DNA from: Nemertoderma westbladi
Taxonomy: Eukaryota; Xenacoelomorpha; Nemertodermatida; Nemertodermatidae
Assembly: GCA_032718475.1 (NCBI GenBank)
Contig: JAUCBJ010005246.1
Span: 1-59,786, forward strand
Direction of reading: 5' to 3'
DNA: 59,786 nt
A program made the translations under genes and the position numbers. The stretch's first letter is position 1. Every line of letters starts with the position of its first letter. The notes under the pieces are model-generated. The model saw only the letters and a program-made list of their open reading frames with translations, did no database searches and was not told the origin of the DNA. This document shows, in pieces, positions 57,176-59,786 of the stretch.

Positions 57176-59786
57176 ACAAAGTACCCGGTCGGGTGACTGT
57201 TAGTGCCTCTAGGTATCCGTTAGTATCGTACAGAAGGGCGGACCATACAAAGTACCGAGCCGGGTGTCTGTTAGTGCCTCTAGGTATCTGGTAGTATTGT
57301 ACAGAAGGGCGGACCATACAAAGTACCCGGCTGGGTGACTGTTAGTGTCTCTAGGTATCCGGTAGTATCGTACAGAAGGGCGGACCATACAAAGTACCCG
57401 GCCAGGTAACTGTTAGTGCCTCTAGGTATCCGGTAGTGTCGTACAGAAGGGCAGACCATACAAAGTACCCGGTCGGGTGACTGTTAGTGCCTCTAGGTAT
57501 CCGGTAGTATCGTACAGAAGGGCGGACCATACAAAGTACCCGGTCAGGTGTCTGTCAGTGCCTCTAGGTATCCGGTAGTATCATACAGAAGGGTGGACCA
57601 TACAAAGTACAGGGTCGGGTGACTGTTAGTGCCTCTAGGTATCCGGTAGTATCGTACAGAAGGGCGGACCATACAAAGTACCCGGTCGGGTGTCTGTCAG
57701 TGCCTCTAGGTATCCGGTAGTATCGTACAGAAGGGCTGACCATACAAAGTACCCGGTCGGGTGTCTGTCAGTGCCTCTAGGTATCCGGTAGTATCGTACA
57801 GAAGGGCGGACCATACAAAGTACCCGGCCGGGTGTCTGTTAGTGCCTCTAGGTATCCGGTAGTATCGTACAGAAGGGCGGACCATACAAAGTACCCGGTC
57901 GGGTGACTGTTAGTGCCTCTAGGTATCCGGTAGTATCGTACAGAAGGGCGGACCATACAAAGTACCCGGCTGGGTGACTGTTAGTGCCTCTAGGTATCCG
58001 GTAGTATCGTACAGAAGGGCGGACCATACAAAGTACCCGGTCGGGTGACTGTTAGTGCCTCTAGGTATCCGGTAGTATCGTACAGAAGGGCGGACCATAC
58101 AAAGTACCCGGCTGGGTGACTGTTAGTGCCTCTAGGTATCCGGTAGTATCGTACAGAAGGGCGGACCATACAAAGTACCCGGTCGGGTGACTGTTAGTGC
58201 CTCTAGGTATCCGGTAGTATCGTACAGAAGGGCGGACCATACAAAGTACCCGGCTGGGTGACTGTTAGTGCCTCTAGGTATCCGGTAGTATCGTACAGAA
58301 GGGCGGACCATACAAAGTACCCGGTCGGGTGACTGTTAGTGCCTCTAGGTATCCGGTAGTATCGTACAGAAGGGCGGACCATACAAAGTACCCGGCTGGG
58401 TGTCTGTTAGTGCCTCTAGGTATCCGGTAGTATCGTACAGAAGGGCGGACCATACAAAGTACCCGGTCGGGTGACTGTTAGTGCCTCTAGGTATCCGGTA
58501 GTATCGTACAGAAGGGCGGACCATACAAAGTACCCGGTCGGGTGACTGTTAGTGCCTCTAGGTATCCGGTAGTATCGTACAGAAGGGCGGACCATACAAA
58601 GTACCCGGTCGGGTGACTGTTAGTGCCTCTAGGTATCCGGTAGTATCGTACAGAAGGGCGGACCATACAAAGTACCCGGTCGGGTGACTGTTAGTGCCTC
58701 TAGGTATCCGGTAGTATCGTACAGAAGGGCGGACCATACAAAGTACCCGGTCGGGTGTCTGTTAGTGCCTCTAGGTATCCGGTAGTATCGTACAGAAGGG
58801 CGGACCATACAAAGTACCCGGCTGGGTGTCTGTCAGTGCCTCTAGGTATCCGGTAGTATCGTACAGAAGGGCGGACCATACAAAGTACCCGGTCGGGTGA
58901 CTGTTAGTGCCTCTAGGTATCCGGTAGTATCGTACAGAAGGGCGGACCATACAAAGTACCCGGTCTGGGTGACTGTTAGTGCCTCTAGGTATCCGGTAGT
59001 ATCGTACAGAAGGGCGGACCATACAAAGTACCCGGTCGGGTGACTGTTAGTGCCTCTAGGTATCCGGTAGTATCGTACAGAAGGGCGGACCATACAAAGT
59101 ACCCGGCTGGGTGACTGTTAGTGCCTCTAGGTATCCGGTAGTATCGTACAGAAGGGCGGACCATACAAAGTACCCGGTCGGGTGACTGTTAGTGCCTCTA
59201 GGTATCCGGTAGTATCGTACAGAAGGGCGGACCATACAAAGTACCCGGTCGGGTGACTGTTAGTGCCTCTAGGTATCCGGTAGTATCGTACAGAAGGGCG
59301 GACCATACAAAGTACCCGGTCGGGTGACTGTTAGTGCCTCTAGGTATCCGGTAGTATCGTACAGAAGGGCGGACCATACAAAGTACCCGGTCTGGGTGAC
59401 TGTTAGTGCCTCTAGGTATCCGGTAGTATCGTACAGAAGGGCGGACCATACAAAGTACCCGGTCGGGTGACTGTTAGTGCCTCTAGGTATCCGGTAGTAT
59501 CGTACAGAAGGGCGGACCATACAAAGTACCCGGTCGGGTGACTGTTAGTGCCTCTAGGTATCCGGTAGTATCGTACAGAAGGGCGGACCATACAAAGTAC
59601 CCGGCTCGGGTGTCTGTCAGTGCCTCTAGGTATCCGGTAGTATCGTACAGAAGGGCGGACCATACAAAGTACCCGGCTGGGTGTCTGTCAGTGCCTCTAG
59701 GTATCCGGTAGTATCGTACAGAAGGGCGGACCATACAAAGTACCCGGTCGGGTGACTGTTAGTGCCTCTAGGTATCCGGTAGTATC
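57176..59786 (+). repeat. 71-bp minisatellite, array 6, homogeneous part
   Basis: About 37 nearly identical 71-bp units, GGGTGACTGTTAGTGCCTCT, AGGTATCCGGTAGTATCGTA, CAGAAGGGCGGACCATACAA, AGTACCCGGTC. The diagnostic difference from the left part is CATACAAAG instead of CATATGAAG. Alternating CCGGTC and CCGGCT variants suggest a 142-bp dimer in 57900-58400. It runs off the right edge. Confidence 0.95.

Overview
The window looks like nuclear DNA from an animal, most likely a marine invertebrate; this is inference and no species can be named. The reasons are a spliced gene start with a signal peptide and GT/AG introns, a metazoan-type mitochondrial carrier, remnants of several eukaryotic transposon classes (CR1/Jockey-like and other non-LTR elements, Tigger/pogo-like, Harbinger-like, probable hAT-like and Mutator-like elements), and very sparse genes. 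About half of the window is tandem repeat, in six large arrays with different units.

Layout, left to right. 1-11565: 32-bp minisatellite with kilobase-scale higher-order duplications. 11566-12400: a 12-bp minisatellite and a small mosaic that carries an inverted piece of it. 12722-17215: a second, unrelated, AT-rich 32-bp minisatellite that runs up to and into the stop codon of an intronless SLC25A44-like carrier gene (17206-18189, minus), with a candidate divergent first exon at 18418. 19115-24530: transposon-rich zone (half of a foldback element, a 2.6-kb and a 0.85-kb terminal-inverted-repeat element each flanked by 9-bp direct repeats, and a decayed LINE piece). 24865-31603: the C-terminal end of a non-LTR reverse transcriptase that merges directly into a 48-bp array of about 135 units, open in both directions. 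32827-34539 (minus): intronless gene for a 570-residue coiled-coil protein. 34540-46670: no host gene seen, but several small inverted-repeat elements, a probable hAT-like element with perfect 18-bp ends and an 8-bp target duplication, and pseudogenes of a LINE and a Tigger/pogo transposase. 46677-47957 (plus): first two coding exons of a probable prominin gene; no later exon was recognised in the window. Its apparent intron or downstream region holds a 940-bp foldback element, a 16-bp GATATTTTT array arranged as a giant inverted repeat, a 1.7-kb Harbinger-like element with remains of both Harbinger proteins and an 18-bp minisatellite, a LINE tail, and a 71-bp minisatellite that runs off the right edge.

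The host genes show no sign of working together: a mitochondrial carrier, an unrecognised coiled-coil protein and a secretory or membrane protein start. The recurring theme is structural. Tandem arrays repeatedly begin inside or next to transposon sequence (48-bp array in a LINE reading frame, 18-bp array near a Harbinger terminus, 71-bp array at a LINE tail), and a palindromic octamer, TAGGCCTA, is strongly over-represented in the non-array DNA. Array boundaries and copy numbers were read by eye and are approximate.
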